From JACKFE01 sp050248735 (lineage in GTDB: Bacteria > Nitrospirota > Nitrospiria > Nitrospirales > UBA8639): a DNA stretch of 64,000 bases. The stretch lies in the NCBI GenBank assembly GCA_050248735.1, contig JBFWRU010000005.1:228260-292259 (forward strand). The letters are read 5' to 3'. Under the pieces are notes generated by a model. That model saw only the letters and a list, made by a program, of their open reading frames with translations, was not told the origin of the DNA and ran no database searches. Positions 18,108 through 27,367 of the stretch are shown in pieces. Both the position numbers and the translations under genes were made by a program. The stretch's first letter is position 1; each line of letters starts with the position of its first letter.

Positions 18108-18731
18108 TTAGGGTTGTTGGCCACGCTTTACCATCCAGGCTACCTCTGCGACCCGTTTGCCCAAAGCCCTTGCGCCGGCTTTTTCCTGGTCATTAATGCC
18201 GGGACTATCCCCTTCGGTCGTGGCCGACGCCCCAAAGGCTCCCCCGTCGCTTACGACGATCATCTGGTTCCCTAACATCGCAGCTAAAATCGTGAGCATG
18301 GTGACTTCCTTTCCGCTGGAAATCTGCCCACCAGTCGCAAATGCTGCCCCGACCTTATTCCGCATCTTGAATTCAGGAAAGACGCCGAATTCGAACTGCC
18401 AGCGGTCAAAAAATGTCTTTACCTCCCCGGACATATTCGACCAGTACACCGGTGACCCCACCACCACAGCATCGCTGCTGAACAAATCATTCCTGGTCAC
18501 CTGCCCTACGGTTTTCAGTAACACCCTGGTTCCCTCAACGGACTGGGCCCCTTCCTGAACATTTCTGGCCATTTGTTCGGTGTTGCCGGATAGGGAATGA
18601 TAGGTCACGAGAACCTGAAGGGAAGGATCGGCCTGGGACAGTGGAGTTTGAGCGGAGACCTCAGCACAAACCATACCCCACACCAGGCAGGCCAACATGA
18701 CCCAACAGACATGCTTCGGGGATATTTTCAT
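18108..18731 (-). CDS. Exported flavodoxin/NAD(P)H-quinone oxidoreductase-like protein
   Basis: The 207-residue protein has a flavodoxin-like fold: VLVTYHSLSGNTEQMA is the FMN phosphate-binding loop, and the WrbA-type segment GSPVYWSNMSGEVKTFFDRW and ATGGQISSGKEVT follow. Such proteins bind FMN and reduce quinones or act as electron carriers, normally in the cytoplasm. Here the first 28 residues look like a signal peptide (MLACLVWGMVCAEVSAQ), so the protein appears to be exported. The start is taken at ATG 18731, with a TTG two codons upstream as an alternative. No clear redox partner is adjacent. Confidence 0.82.
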   Translation of the reverse strand: MKISPKHVCWVMLACLVWGMVCAEVSAQTPLSQADPSLQVLVTYHSLSGNTEQMARNVQEGAQSVEGTRVLLKTVGQVTRNDLFSSDAVVVGSPVYWSNMSGEVKTFFDRWQFEFGVFPEFKMRNKVGAAFATGGQISSGKEVTMLTILAAMLGNQMIVVSDGGAFGASATTEGDSPGINDQEKAGARALGKRVAEVAWMVKRGQQP

Positions 18732-18807
18732 TGGCAATTAAATAAAGAAGAACAAAGGACCTGAACATCCTGGTCAGGCGTATGAATCCAGTGGAGATCA
18801 CCGCTTA

Positions 18808-18993
18808 CTAACGTCGTTCAATCTCTTCATCCATCTGCTCCTCCACTGACACATGCGTCAAGGCACCTCGGTAATCACACTTATGACACCGCACCCGAAA
18901 TTCCTCCAACCACTTCTCTTGCACAAAATGTTGATGACATTTTGGGCAGGCAAACACCCCCTTTACATAATGGACCTGCTTCCGATACTTCAT
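18808..18993 (-). CDS. Small zinc-ribbon protein
   Basis: 61 residues with two CxxC knuckles (CPKC and CHKC) spaced for one zinc, a basic N-terminus and an acidic C-terminus (EEQMDEEIERR). A strong ribosome binding site (GAGGGGGTGAG) precedes the ATG at 18993. Function unknown; size and layout suggest a nucleic-acid or protein-binding zinc ribbon. Confidence 0.75.
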   Translation of the reverse strand: MKYRKQVHYVKGVFACPKCHQHFVQEKWLEEFRVRCHKCDYRGALTHVSVEEQMDEEIERR

Positions 18994-19083
18994 AGCTCAC
19001 CCCCTCAAATTATAAGGAATAAAAGTCTATCCCTAGCCTGCCACAAGGCTTTTTCAGATTGCAACTTGTTCAGCGCCCACCCC

Positions 19084-19992
19084 TTATTTCGGTACTGATG
19101 AGCGCTGTTTTCTGGGGAAATATTGGTCGTGGACTTTTTTGAGGCGGGTCTGTTCGACGTGGGTATAGATTTGAGTCGTGGCAATGCTGGCATGCCCCAG
19201 CATCGTCTGGACCGACCGCAAATCGGCCCCATGATCCAAAAGGTGGGTCGCAAACGAATGCCGCAACATATGGGGCGAAATGGGTTTGGTGATCCCGGCC
19301 CTGACCGTGCGACCCTTGAGGATTTTCCAAAAACATTGGCGTGTCATGGCTCGCCCCAGCCGGGTGAGAAACAACGCCGAGGAGGTGCGTTTTTTGACAA
19401 AGGCCGGGCGAGAAGACTGCAGATATTCAGAGACCAACCCTCGAGCCTTATCTCCGATGGGCACAATCCGCTGCTTGTCACGCTTGCCGGTCGCTTGCAG
19501 GAAACCCACCTCGAGGTTCAGATCGGCCATTTCCAATCCCACCAATTCGGAAACCCGCAACCCGGTGGCGTAGAGTAACTCCACCATCGCCGCGTCACGA
19601 GTATCTGAGGGAGTATTCCGCAAGGGAAGATTCAAGAGCCGAAGGACCTCGGCCTCATTCAATACTTTGGGCAATTGAACCCACTGCTTGGGGGCTCCAT
19701 TGAAGAAGCCTTCGGCTTCGGACGACCCCAAATGCTGACTGACCCATTTATAAAACCCCCGGACGGCTGCCATGCACCTCCCCATCGACGCCGGAGACAA
19801 CCCGGCGGATTTCAACCCTCTTAAAAATTGAAGCCACAGAGGTTTGGTCAACAACCGCGCATCTTCAATACCCTGGTCCCGTAAAAAACCTTGCAATTTT
19901 TTCAGATCACGGCGATAGGCCGCCAGCGTATTGGGCGCACATCCGCCTTCGACTTGCAATACCGTCAAATACTGCTCAATTTGCTTCTGCAT
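19084..19992 (-). CDS. xerD: Site-specific tyrosine recombinase XerD
   Basis: Together with XerC, XerD resolves chromosome dimers at dif. The 302-residue protein has an N-terminal SAM-like core-binding domain (IEQYLTVLQVE, NTLAAYRRDL) and a catalytic domain with the full set R146 (ATGLRVSEL), K170, H241 and R244 (HMLRHSFATH), H267 (LGHASI) and Y276 (YTHV). The C-terminus RLKKVHDQYFPR resembles XerD more than XerC. No integrase-type attachment duplication or phage genes are nearby, so I read it as the housekeeping enzyme. I found no dif-like site in the window. Confidence 0.88.
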   Translation of the reverse strand: MQKQIEQYLTVLQVEGGCAPNTLAAYRRDLKKLQGFLRDQGIEDARLLTKPLWLQFLRGLKSAGLSPASMGRCMAAVRGFYKWVSQHLGSSEAEGFFNGAPKQWVQLPKVLNEAEVLRLLNLPLRNTPSDTRDAAMVELLYATGLRVSELVGLEMADLNLEVGFLQATGKRDKQRIVPIGDKARGLVSEYLQSSRPAFVKKRTSSALFLTRLGRAMTRQCFWKILKGRTVRAGITKPISPHMLRHSFATHLLDHGADLRSVQTMLGHASIATTQIYTHVEQTRLKKVHDQYFPRKQRSSVPK

Positions 19993-20249
19993 GGCAGACC
20001 TACAGAGAAAAAAGTCTATCCTTTTTCAAAGAAATCTTGGGACATGGTAAAGTCTGTAGAGAATTCCTGATATGTTTTCACCATGTTCGTGGAATTATCT
20101 CTTTTGGTACCACATGGACCTGATATAATATCGATTACCCTGGGTACAATCATCTATATTCCTTAATTGCACGATTTGTCAGCCAGGAATGTGAATCACC
20201 TCGCCCTCGCACAACTTTTGAAATCCGATCTCGATTTCCCTATCGCCTG

Positions 20250-22178
20250 ATGTACCGCCCTCATATGCTTCCCAACGTTCGCATGATCGCCTGGGCCATT
20301 GCGGGAATTCTCTCTGTATGCTCCGGGTTGCTTCCCATTCCTGGCATCCCGCTTGATGACGCCTGGCCGGAAATCTCTTCCCCAGCCTTGGAACGTGGGA
20401 GAGCACAATTAGCGGACGGGAATACAGCCGAGGCCATCCGTACCCTGGAAACCCTGATTGATACATTTCCGCCGCCCAACATCCTTCAGGAAGCCTATCT
20501 GCTTCAAGCCACTGCGCTCAAGCAAGACAATCAATCGAAAGAGGCGCTATCCATTCTCAAGCAACTGGCGGAGGAGTTTCCGGTTTCCCCGTTTCTGAAC
20601 CAGGCACGTGTCCTCATGGCGGAACTCTACTTGGCATTGCAGGATCAGGAACAAGCCCTGGTCCAACTCTATCAGGCACTGGACTATTCCACTGAAGCGG
20701 AACAACGCCAACACATACTGGATTTGATTCGCCAGACGGAATTAGCCCGGGGCAACCACTTGGGAGCGGTTAAAGCCACGCTGGAAGCAATGATGTTAGT
20801 CGATCATTCGGCCAGAGCCGAACTGGAACGCATGACTCAAGACCTGATTTTGCAGGACATGGAGGAATCTGGCCTCCTTGAGCTCATCGATTCATACCCC
20901 ACACGCTATCCGGGAGATTTGGCCACGATACGACTCATCGAAATCCACACGGCTCGTGGGGATGAAGTCTTGGCAGAACGGGACATCCGGGGATTTTTAA
21001 AGCGATTTCCCTCTCATCCCTATGCCCAAACCGCGCTTGCCCTGCTTCAATCATTTATCCATAAAATCAAGGTCCATCCACATATTCTGGCCGTAGCCCT
21101 CCCGTTTTCAGGCCCCATGAAAACCTATGGCATGGATTGCCTGAACGGCATCCGGTTGGCACTCGATATCGCCAAGGAACAGTGGGGATTGTCATCAATC
21201 GGCCTCGTCGTCAAAGATACCACCGCTTTGAACGCCCCGTTACGCGTGGAAATGCAACAGATGCTGAATGAGTTTCAACCCCATGCCGTGATCGGGCCTC
21301 TCCTCTCACGGGAAATCCAGAATATCGGACGGCTGGGGGACGAGTACGGAATCCCCTTTCTGACCCCCTCTTCGACCCTGCTGAATGTCCGCCAGTATGG
21401 CTCCTTTTGGTTCAGCACGGCCATGACTTCTTCAGTGCAAGCTAAACGCATGGCGGAATATGCGATTCTGAAGATGGGCCTTCATCGATTTGGCATTATC
21501 TACCCGCAATCGGCTTACGGCCGTGAGTTGGCTGATCTGTTTGCCAAAGAAGTGTTGCATTCTGGCGGGGAAGTCATTGCCGCAGAAGGTTACTCCGAAG
21601 ACCAAACCGATGTGGCTGAACAGTTACGACGACTCAAGGAAAAGGATTTGGCCCAATACGGCACCACAAAGGAAGAAACCACCAAGACGGGTGAGAAACG
21701 AACCGTGTATATACCAGGGTTTGATGCGGTCTTTCTCCCCGGGCAACCCGTCCATCTGACTCTGATCGCCGCCCAACTGGCGTTTTTTGATATGAATGTG
21801 CCTCTTCTCGGGGGTAATAGTTGGCATAACCCTGAATTGTTTCGTTGGGCCAAACAGGATTTAGACGGCAGCGTGTTCGTGGATGGATTTTTTCTGAATA
21901 GCCCGGACCCCAGCATTCAAATGTTTGCTCAACGCTACCGGACCCGGTATCAGCAGGAACCATCATTGTTTTCCGTGCAGGCCTTTGACGCCACGACGAT
22001 GGTTTTGGAAACCATTCGAAACGGAGCCCAATCCGGCCAGGAGGTCTGGGATCAATTAGTCCGGCGATCCGACCTGCCAGCCTTAAGTGGATTTGCCTCG
22101 TTTAGCTCCGCCGGCATTCTTAATCGTCGACTCTATGTGTTACAAGTCAACAAGCGCGCCTTCACTCAACTCAATTGA
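20250..22178 (+). CDS. TPR plus periplasmic-binding-protein fusion (LpoA/LppC-like)
   Basis: The 642-residue protein starts with a signal/anchor segment (MIAWAIAGILSVCSGLLPI) and then TPR-like helical repeats (about residues 45-260). A type I periplasmic-binding domain follows (about 275-640: HILAVALPFSGPMKTYGMDCLNG, VIGPLLSREIQ, FGIIYPQSAYGRELADLF). This TPR-plus-Leu/Ile/Val-binding layout is that of the LpoA-like penicillin-binding-protein activators and of some ABC substrate-binding proteins. No transporter genes are adjacent, which favours an envelope role. The start ATG is uncertain between 20250, 20265 and 20283. A membrane protease gene follows 30 bases later. Confidence 0.82.
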   Translation: MYRPHMLPNVRMIAWAIAGILSVCSGLLPIPGIPLDDAWPEISSPALERGRAQLADGNTAEAIRTLETLIDTFPPPNILQEAYLLQATALKQDNQSKEALSILKQLAEEFPVSPFLNQARVLMAELYLALQDQEQALVQLYQALDYSTEAEQRQHILDLIRQTELARGNHLGAVKATLEAMMLVDHSARAELERMTQDLILQDMEESGLLELIDSYPTRYPGDLATIRLIEIHTARGDEVLAERDIRGFLKRFPSHPYAQTALALLQSFIHKIKVHPHILAVALPFSGPMKTYGMDCLNGIRLALDIAKEQWGLSSIGLVVKDTTALNAPLRVEMQQMLNEFQPHAVIGPLLSREIQNIGRLGDEYGIPFLTPSSTLLNVRQYGSFWFSTAMTSSVQAKRMAEYAILKMGLHRFGIIYPQSAYGRELADLFAKEVLHSGGEVIAAEGYSEDQTDVAEQLRRLKEKDLAQYGTTKEETTKTGEKRTVYIPGFDAVFLPGQPVHLTLIAAQLAFFDMNVPLLGGNSWHNPELFRWAKQDLDGSVFVDGFFLNSPDPSIQMFAQRYRTRYQQEPSLFSVQAFDATTMVLETIRNGAQSGQEVWDQLVRRSDLPALSGFASFSSAGILNRRLYVLQVNKRAFTQLN

Positions 22179-22208
22179 CCGGCGTATAGCTCCCCCACGT
22201 ATTAGGCC

Positions 22209-22931
22209 ATGGATTCTCTTTTTTCGCTTCTCCATAATCTGTCTTACATGCTGGTCCCCCTCATGGCTGCGGTGGTTCTCCATGAGTATGCTCATGGTTG
22301 GGTCGCCCATTTTTTCGGAGATCCCACGGCCAAATCACTTGGTAGGCTCACACTCAACCCGATCCCTCACATTGATCCGTGGGGCAGCATCATCGTTCCG
22401 CTTCTTCTTTGGATGGCACCCGGCGGATTTATATTCGGATGGGCCAAACCCGTTCCCATTGATATCAGCAAACTTCATAAGCCAAAAAGAGACATGGCCT
22501 TTGTGGCGGCCGCCGGACCATTGATGAATTTATTCCTGGCCATCGTGAGCGGACTACTATTGGCCCTGTTTCTTTTTCTGGACCCCTCGTTACAAGCCAG
22601 TTGGCCCCCTCAACCCGGCGTCGAACTTCGCACCGATTTATTGGGAAGAATCCTGGTACCACTGACCGCTATGGCGCTCTTTTCGATCGTCATCAATACG
22701 CTGCTGTTCACCTTCAACCTGCTCCCGATTCCTCCTTTGGATGGCAGCAGGGTGTTAAGCAGCCTTCTGCCATTAAAGTCGGCCTACACCTTGAGTCGGT
22801 TGGAACCCTATGGCATGTTAATCATCTTGGGACTATTTATGATTGATCCCTATGTGCCCATTATCAGCACCGTGGTCGGGGGAGTCTTTCGTTTCCTCAC
22901 CGGCTTTTTATTGAATTCTCTGGTTCTGTAA
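22209..22931 (+). CDS. Site-2 protease family (M50) membrane metalloprotease
   Basis: The 240-residue protein has about five to six membrane segments. Zinc motif HEYAH is in the first (H25, E26, H29), and a distal metal motif in LPIPPLDGSRV sits near residue 178, both typical of M50 intramembrane proteases of the YwhC/FtsH-independent group. The cytosolic GWAKPVPID segment is also characteristic. The substrate is unknown; such enzymes often release membrane-bound regulators. It sits between the TPR/periplasmic-binding gene and trpS, 20 bases before the latter, so co-transcription is likely. Confidence 0.9.
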   Translation: MDSLFSLLHNLSYMLVPLMAAVVLHEYAHGWVAHFFGDPTAKSLGRLTLNPIPHIDPWGSIIVPLLLWMAPGGFIFGWAKPVPIDISKLHKPKRDMAFVAAAGPLMNLFLAIVSGLLLALFLFLDPSLQASWPPQPGVELRTDLLGRILVPLTAMALFSIVINTLLFTFNLLPIPPLDGSRVLSSLLPLKSAYTLSRLEPYGMLIILGLFMIDPYVPIISTVVGGVFRFLTGFLLNSLVL

Positions 22932-22951
22932 CAAAAAAGGAAATTTCAGGC

Positions 22952-23935
22952 ATGACGTCACGTGTATTAAGCGGCATGCAACCCAGCGGGTTGATGCATT
23001 TGGGCAATTTACTGGGTGCGTTGGAAAATTGGAAAACGTTGCAAGCTCAATACGAGTGTTACTTCTTCGTAGCCGACTGGCATGCCCTATCCACGAACTA
23101 CGCCGATACCAGCCGGATTAAAGAATATTCCCTGGAATTGCTCATCGATTGGCTGGCAGCCGGCATTGACCCGAATCGAGCCACCGTGTTCATTCAATCC
23201 AGCGTTCCAGAACATGCCATTCTCCATCTGCTTCTTTCCATGATCGTCCCCATTCCGTGGCTGGAGCGAAACCCCACGTATAAAGAAAAGCGGGAGGAGA
23301 TAACGGAGAAGGATCTGTCCACCTATGGATTTTTGGGATACCCGGTTTTGCAGGCTGCGGATATTCTGTTATACAAGCCCGACTTTGTCCCCGTTGGCAA
23401 GGATCAACTCCCCCATTTGGAACTGACGCGTGAGCTCGGTCGTCGATTTAATAGCCTCTATTCACCGGTCTTTCCCGAACCCAAGGAACATCTCACCCAA
23501 TTCCCTAAAGTTCTGGGAACCGATGGCCGGAAGATGAGCAAAAGTTACGGCAATACCATTAACCTCTCTGACACCGAGCCGGTGGTCCGGCAAAAACTCA
23601 AAACCATGGTGACGGATCCGGCACGGGTTCGCCGCACTGACAAAGGCAATCCTGACGTATGTCCCGTGTTTGATTTTCACAAAATTTATTCCTCGCCCGA
23701 TGTGGTTAACCAAATCGACCAGGACTGCCGCACGGCTGCTATCGGATGCATCGATTGCAAGCGGCAGGTTGCCGACGCCATAGTGAAATGTTACAGCCCC
23801 ATGTGGGAAAAACGGGCGGCCCTAAGCCATAATCCAGGACAAATACAGGAAATTGTGGAAGAAGGACGGAAACGAGCCACACATGTGGCCCATGACACCA
23901 TGCAGGAAGTAAAATCCGCTATGAAAATTCTGTAA
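22952..23935 (+). CDS. trpS: Tryptophanyl-tRNA synthetase
   Basis: The 327-residue class I synthetase charges tRNA-Trp. The HIGH-type signature appears as GLMHLGN near residue 15 and KMSKS as GRKMSKSYGN, with the usual Trp-pocket region between. Length and motif spacing match bacterial TrpS. It starts at ATG 22952, preceded by a ribosome binding site AAAAGGAA. It closes a three-gene run with the M50 protease. Confidence 0.96.
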   Translation: MTSRVLSGMQPSGLMHLGNLLGALENWKTLQAQYECYFFVADWHALSTNYADTSRIKEYSLELLIDWLAAGIDPNRATVFIQSSVPEHAILHLLLSMIVPIPWLERNPTYKEKREEITEKDLSTYGFLGYPVLQAADILLYKPDFVPVGKDQLPHLELTRELGRRFNSLYSPVFPEPKEHLTQFPKVLGTDGRKMSKSYGNTINLSDTEPVVRQKLKTMVTDPARVRRTDKGNPDVCPVFDFHKIYSSPDVVNQIDQDCRTAAIGCIDCKRQVADAIVKCYSPMWEKRAALSHNPGQIQEIVEEGRKRATHVAHDTMQEVKSAMKIL

Positions 23936-23988
23936 AAAAATAATGGTTTTACGACTCTTATCCCGTTACAATAGTTTCATGAAATTCA

Positions 23989-24017
23989 TTGACAGAAAAA
24001 ATGACTCTGGATAGGAT
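23989..24017 (+). promoter_or_regulatory. Sigma70-type promoter for gap-pgk
   Basis: TTGACA (23989-23994), 17 bases of spacer, TAGGAT (24012-24017), about 55 bases upstream of the gap start codon. A small hairpin (CTCTGG/CCAGAG) overlaps the -10 and early transcript region. Confidence 0.65.
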
Positions 24018-24072
24018 CCCAGAGCCCTGTGGGTTTAACTTTTTTTAGGAACATTTTGAGTAGAGAAATCTT

Positions 24073-25077
24073 ATGAGTATCCGCATTGCCATCAATGGGT
24101 TTGGCCGCATCGGAAGAAATTTTTTCCGGGCGAGCTTTCAAGACCCCGACCTTGAAGTTGTCGCCATCAATGATTTAACGGATTCGAAGACCCTGGCGCA
24201 TTTGTTGGCTTATGATTCGGTCCATGGGCGGTTTCACGCCGACATTCAGTCCGCCACAGATTCCTTAACGGTCAACGGGAAGAAAATTGCGATTTTTGCC
24301 GTCAAGGATCCTCAAGCCCTCCCATGGAAAGAACTGCAAATCGATTTCGTCATCGAATCCACCGGCATATTTACCGACCGGCAGGGAGCGGGAAAACATT
24401 TGGCTGCCGGAGCCAAACGGGTCATTATTTCCGCACCCGCCAAGGATCCCGACATCACGATCGTCCTTGGGGTGAATGAGTCCACTTATAATCCTCAACA
24501 GCATTCGATCATTTCCAATGCCTCCTGTACGACTAATTGCCTTGCCCCTGTATCGAAAGTGTTGCTCGAAGAATTTGGGGTCAAGCATGGGTTTATGACC
24601 ACCATACATTCGTATACCAATGATCAACAATTATTAGACCTTCCCCATAAGGATCTCCGACGAGCCCGTGCGGCCAATCTCTCCATGATTCCCACTTCCA
24701 CCGGTGCGGCCAAGGCTCTCCACCTGGTGCTCCCCGCTCTCAAAGGCAAAATTGACGGCATGGCAATACGTGTTCCAACTCCCAACGTCTCACTCATCGA
24801 CTTGTCGGTTGAGGTCGAACGGGATTGCGATGTCGCTGCCGTGAATAGTGCATTTAAAAAAGCCTCCGAAGGCTCACTCAAAGGGTATCTGCATGTATCC
24901 GAGGACCCGATCGTGTCCACGGACCTGAACGGCTGCCCTTATTCCGCCATTGTGGATGCGCCATTAACATCGGTGATGGATCATCGGCTGGTGAAAGTGT
25001 TTGCCTGGTATGACAACGAATGGGGCTACTCGTGCCGTCTGCGGGATTTGACCAAGTTATTAGCACAACGGTCCTAA
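24073..25077 (+). CDS. gap: Glyceraldehyde-3-phosphate dehydrogenase, type I
   Basis: This enzyme interconverts glyceraldehyde-3-phosphate and 1,3-bisphosphoglycerate; in an autotroph it would mainly serve gluconeogenesis. The 334-residue protein begins with the Rossmann motif INGFGRIGRNFFR and has AINDLTD, where the Asp favours NAD. The active-site cysteine is in NASCTTNCLAP. Length and order are normal. It is followed 58 bases later by pgk, an ordinary gap-pgk operon, and a good promoter lies upstream. Confidence 0.97.
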   Translation: MSIRIAINGFGRIGRNFFRASFQDPDLEVVAINDLTDSKTLAHLLAYDSVHGRFHADIQSATDSLTVNGKKIAIFAVKDPQALPWKELQIDFVIESTGIFTDRQGAGKHLAAGAKRVIISAPAKDPDITIVLGVNESTYNPQQHSIISNASCTTNCLAPVSKVLLEEFGVKHGFMTTIHSYTNDQQLLDLPHKDLRRARAANLSMIPTSTGAAKALHLVLPALKGKIDGMAIRVPTPNVSLIDLSVEVERDCDVAAVNSAFKKASEGSLKGYLHVSEDPIVSTDLNGCPYSAIVDAPLTSVMDHRLVKVFAWYDNEWGYSCRLRDLTKLLAQRS

Positions 25078-25135
25078 TTACCACTCGATTTTCTCCCCCA
25101 AGCATTCCACCTATTTAGGGAACGAAGAGGGAGTC

Positions 25136-26335
25136 ATGAAACATTTAACCAAGCAGACGATTGATCAGATTGATCTCCACCGGAAGCGCGTCCTTATTCG
25201 TGTAGACTTCAACGTCCCCCTGGACGAAACGTGCGAGATAACCGACGATTCCAGAATCCGCGCTGCCCTCCCTACCATCAATCGTGCCATGGATGAAGAT
25301 GCCGTGGTGATTTTATGCTCTCATCTCGGTCGTCCTAAAGGCACCTTTCGCAAAGAATTCAGCCTGGCTCCCGTAGCTCGACGATTACAGCGTCTCCTGA
25401 ACAAACCGGTTCAATTCACCGATGATTGCATCGGCCCTGCAGTTGAAGCTGTGGTGAAAAAGGCCGAGCCCGGAGATGTCATTTTATTGGAAAACTTGCG
25501 CTTCCATGCCGAAGAGGAACAAAACGACGAACAATTTTCGGCCAAATTGGCGGCCCTTGCCGATGTTTACGTGAATGAAGCCTTTGGGACAGCCCACCGC
25601 TCGCATGCCTCGACGGTTGGTATCACCAAATTCATCAAAGTCGCCGCTGCCGGCTTTCTCATGAAACGGGAAGTCGAAGCATTGGAAGGCACGGTCGAAA
25701 ATCCCGTCAGGCCATTCGTCGCCATTTTAGGCGGGGCCAAGGTTTCCGGAAAAATTGGGGTCATTGAAAACCTCGGCAAAAAAGTGGATAAAGTCATTAT
25801 TGGCGGCGGCATGGCGTTTACCTTCATCAAGGCCATGGGTTATGAAATCGGAAGATCTTTAGTTGAAGAAGAAATGTTGGATTTTGCAAAACGGATTCAA
25901 GCACAAGCATTAGCTCAAAAGATCAAATTTTATTTGCCGGTTGATTGCGTAGTGGCCTCAAGCCTGGAGACCGATGCCGAAACCAAGATCGTACCGATTC
26001 AGGAAATTCCCAGCGGATGGTATGGATTAGATATCGGACCAGCCTCGGTGACGTTATTCCGGGAAGCGGTTCAGAATGCAAAAACCATTTTATGGAATGG
26101 TCCGATGGGCATGTTTGAACGTGACGCTTTTTCTCAAGGAACCTTCCAGTTGGCCCATGCCGTGGCTAATGCCTATGCCAAAACCATTGTGGGAGGAGGC
26201 GATACCGCCCTTGCCGTGTATCGTGCCGGGGAATCCGAACGCATGACATTCATTTCAACAGGAGGAGGTGCTGCCCTTCAATTATTAGAGGGCAAGCATA
26301 TGCCCGGTCTGGCTGCGCTACCGAATCGTATTTAG
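25136..26335 (+). CDS. pgk: Phosphoglycerate kinase
   Basis: Transfers phosphate between 1,3-bisphosphoglycerate and ADP. The 399-residue protein has the N-terminal substrate domain start VLIRVDFNVPLDE, SHLGRPKG, the hinge, and the nucleotide-binding domain with GGAKVSGKIGVI and NGPMGMFE; the C-terminal GGGDT motif is intact. A ribosome binding site GAGGGAG precedes the ATG. A rho-independent terminator follows directly, so the gap-pgk transcript ends here and tpiA is separate. Confidence 0.97.
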   Translation: MKHLTKQTIDQIDLHRKRVLIRVDFNVPLDETCEITDDSRIRAALPTINRAMDEDAVVILCSHLGRPKGTFRKEFSLAPVARRLQRLLNKPVQFTDDCIGPAVEAVVKKAEPGDVILLENLRFHAEEEQNDEQFSAKLAALADVYVNEAFGTAHRSHASTVGITKFIKVAAAGFLMKREVEALEGTVENPVRPFVAILGGAKVSGKIGVIENLGKKVDKVIIGGGMAFTFIKAMGYEIGRSLVEEEMLDFAKRIQAQALAQKIKFYLPVDCVVASSLETDAETKIVPIQEIPSGWYGLDIGPASVTLFREAVQNAKTILWNGPMGMFERDAFSQGTFQLAHAVANAYAKTIVGGGDTALAVYRAGESERMTFISTGGGAALQLLEGKHMPGLAALPNRI

Positions 26336-26344
26336 CCAAACATC

Positions 26345-26371
26345 AACACCGCCACTAAACGGTGTTTTTTC
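26345..26371 (+). terminator. Rho-independent terminator after pgk
   Basis: Seven-base-pair stem AACACCG/CGGTGTT, eight-base loop, then a T run, beginning ten bases after the pgk stop codon. Confidence 0.85.
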
Positions 26372-26509
26372 GATTCCTTTTTTCATCGTTAACCAATTTA
26401 GGCTTTGCTCATCACGAGTCACTCATGCACCCAACAAGGTTTTTTGGGTTATTCTTTGCCCATTCCATTGAGAAAAAACAGCACGCGAGCGGCTCTTAGT
26501 CCGAACCAA

Positions 26510-26521
26510 CTCATGCATGAG
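26510..26521. promoter_or_regulatory. Perfect 12-bp palindrome upstream of tpiA
   Basis: CTCATGCATGAG is a perfect palindrome 58 bases before the tpiA start, in an otherwise empty 244-base gap. It could be an operator, but no regulator is identified and a chance match is possible. Confidence 0.3.
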
Positions 26522-26579
26522 CTTGTCTGCGGACATCCTTCAGAATAAAGACAGTTAACTTCACACACACGGAACACGC

Positions 26580-27335
26580 ATGTCTTCTCGTTTCATTGTC
26601 GGCAATTGGAAAATGCATAATACGGTTTCCCAAGCGGAAGCGTTGGTGCGAGCCATCTTGGGCAATTATTCTCCACATCCAACGGTGGAGGTGGCCATAG
26701 CTCCGCCGTTTGTGGCCCTTCAAACCATCGCGACGCTACTGCCTGCCAACACCATTCACCTCGCTGCTCAAAATATGTATCAGGAGGATGAAGGAGCCTT
26801 TACGGGAGAAATTTCTCCCATCATGCTGAAAGCCCTGGGGTGTCAATATGTCATTATTGGTCATTCCGAACGGCGCCACGTCCTGGGGGAAACCGATCAG
26901 GACGTCAACTTGAAGATTAAGGCCGCCCTCCGGCATCAGCTTCACCCCATTTTGTGTGTCGGAGAACGGCTTGAAGAGCGTGAATCCGGCCAAACCACTC
27001 GTGTGATTCAATCCCAACTACAGCAAGGTCTCGCCGGAATACCGGCAAAAGAGTTCTCTCGGATTACGTTGGCTTATGAGCCGGTCTGGGCCATAGGCAC
27101 CGGAAAAGCGGCTACCGTCGAACAAGCGGCTGAAGTTCATGGAGAAATCCGCCAATGTCTTCACGAACTATTTGGCGTTGAACCACGCACACAACGGATT
27201 CTATACGGGGGAAGCGTCTCTCCGGATAACGCGGGAGCCCTTTTTCATAGTTCAGAAATTAACGGCGCACTCATCGGAAAAGCTTGTTTGAATGCTGAAT
27301 CCTTTGGTAAGATCATTACTTCGGCAAAATCCTGA
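26580..27335 (+). CDS. tpiA: Triosephosphate isomerase
   Basis: Interconverts dihydroxyacetone phosphate and glyceraldehyde-3-phosphate. The 251-residue TIM barrel shows the catalytic residues in order: GNWKMHN (Lys), IIGHSERR (His) and AYEPVWAIGTG (Glu), with the phosphate loop YGGSVSPDN. It starts at ATG 26580. secG follows 32 bases on, a tpiA-secG pairing that is common in bacteria. Confidence 0.97.
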   Translation: MSSRFIVGNWKMHNTVSQAEALVRAILGNYSPHPTVEVAIAPPFVALQTIATLLPANTIHLAAQNMYQEDEGAFTGEISPIMLKALGCQYVIIGHSERRHVLGETDQDVNLKIKAALRHQLHPILCVGERLEERESGQTTRVIQSQLQQGLAGIPAKEFSRITLAYEPVWAIGTGKAATVEQAAEVHGEIRQCLHELFGVEPRTQRILYGGSVSPDNAGALFHSSEINGALIGKACLNAESFGKIITSAKS

Positions 27336-27367
27336 TCATTCATGCTAATTTTCAGTTACTCTGAACT

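Noticed and set aside
18738..20249. dif site near xerD
   Set aside because: No sequence resembling the two 11-bp XerC/XerD arms with a 6-bp centre was found.
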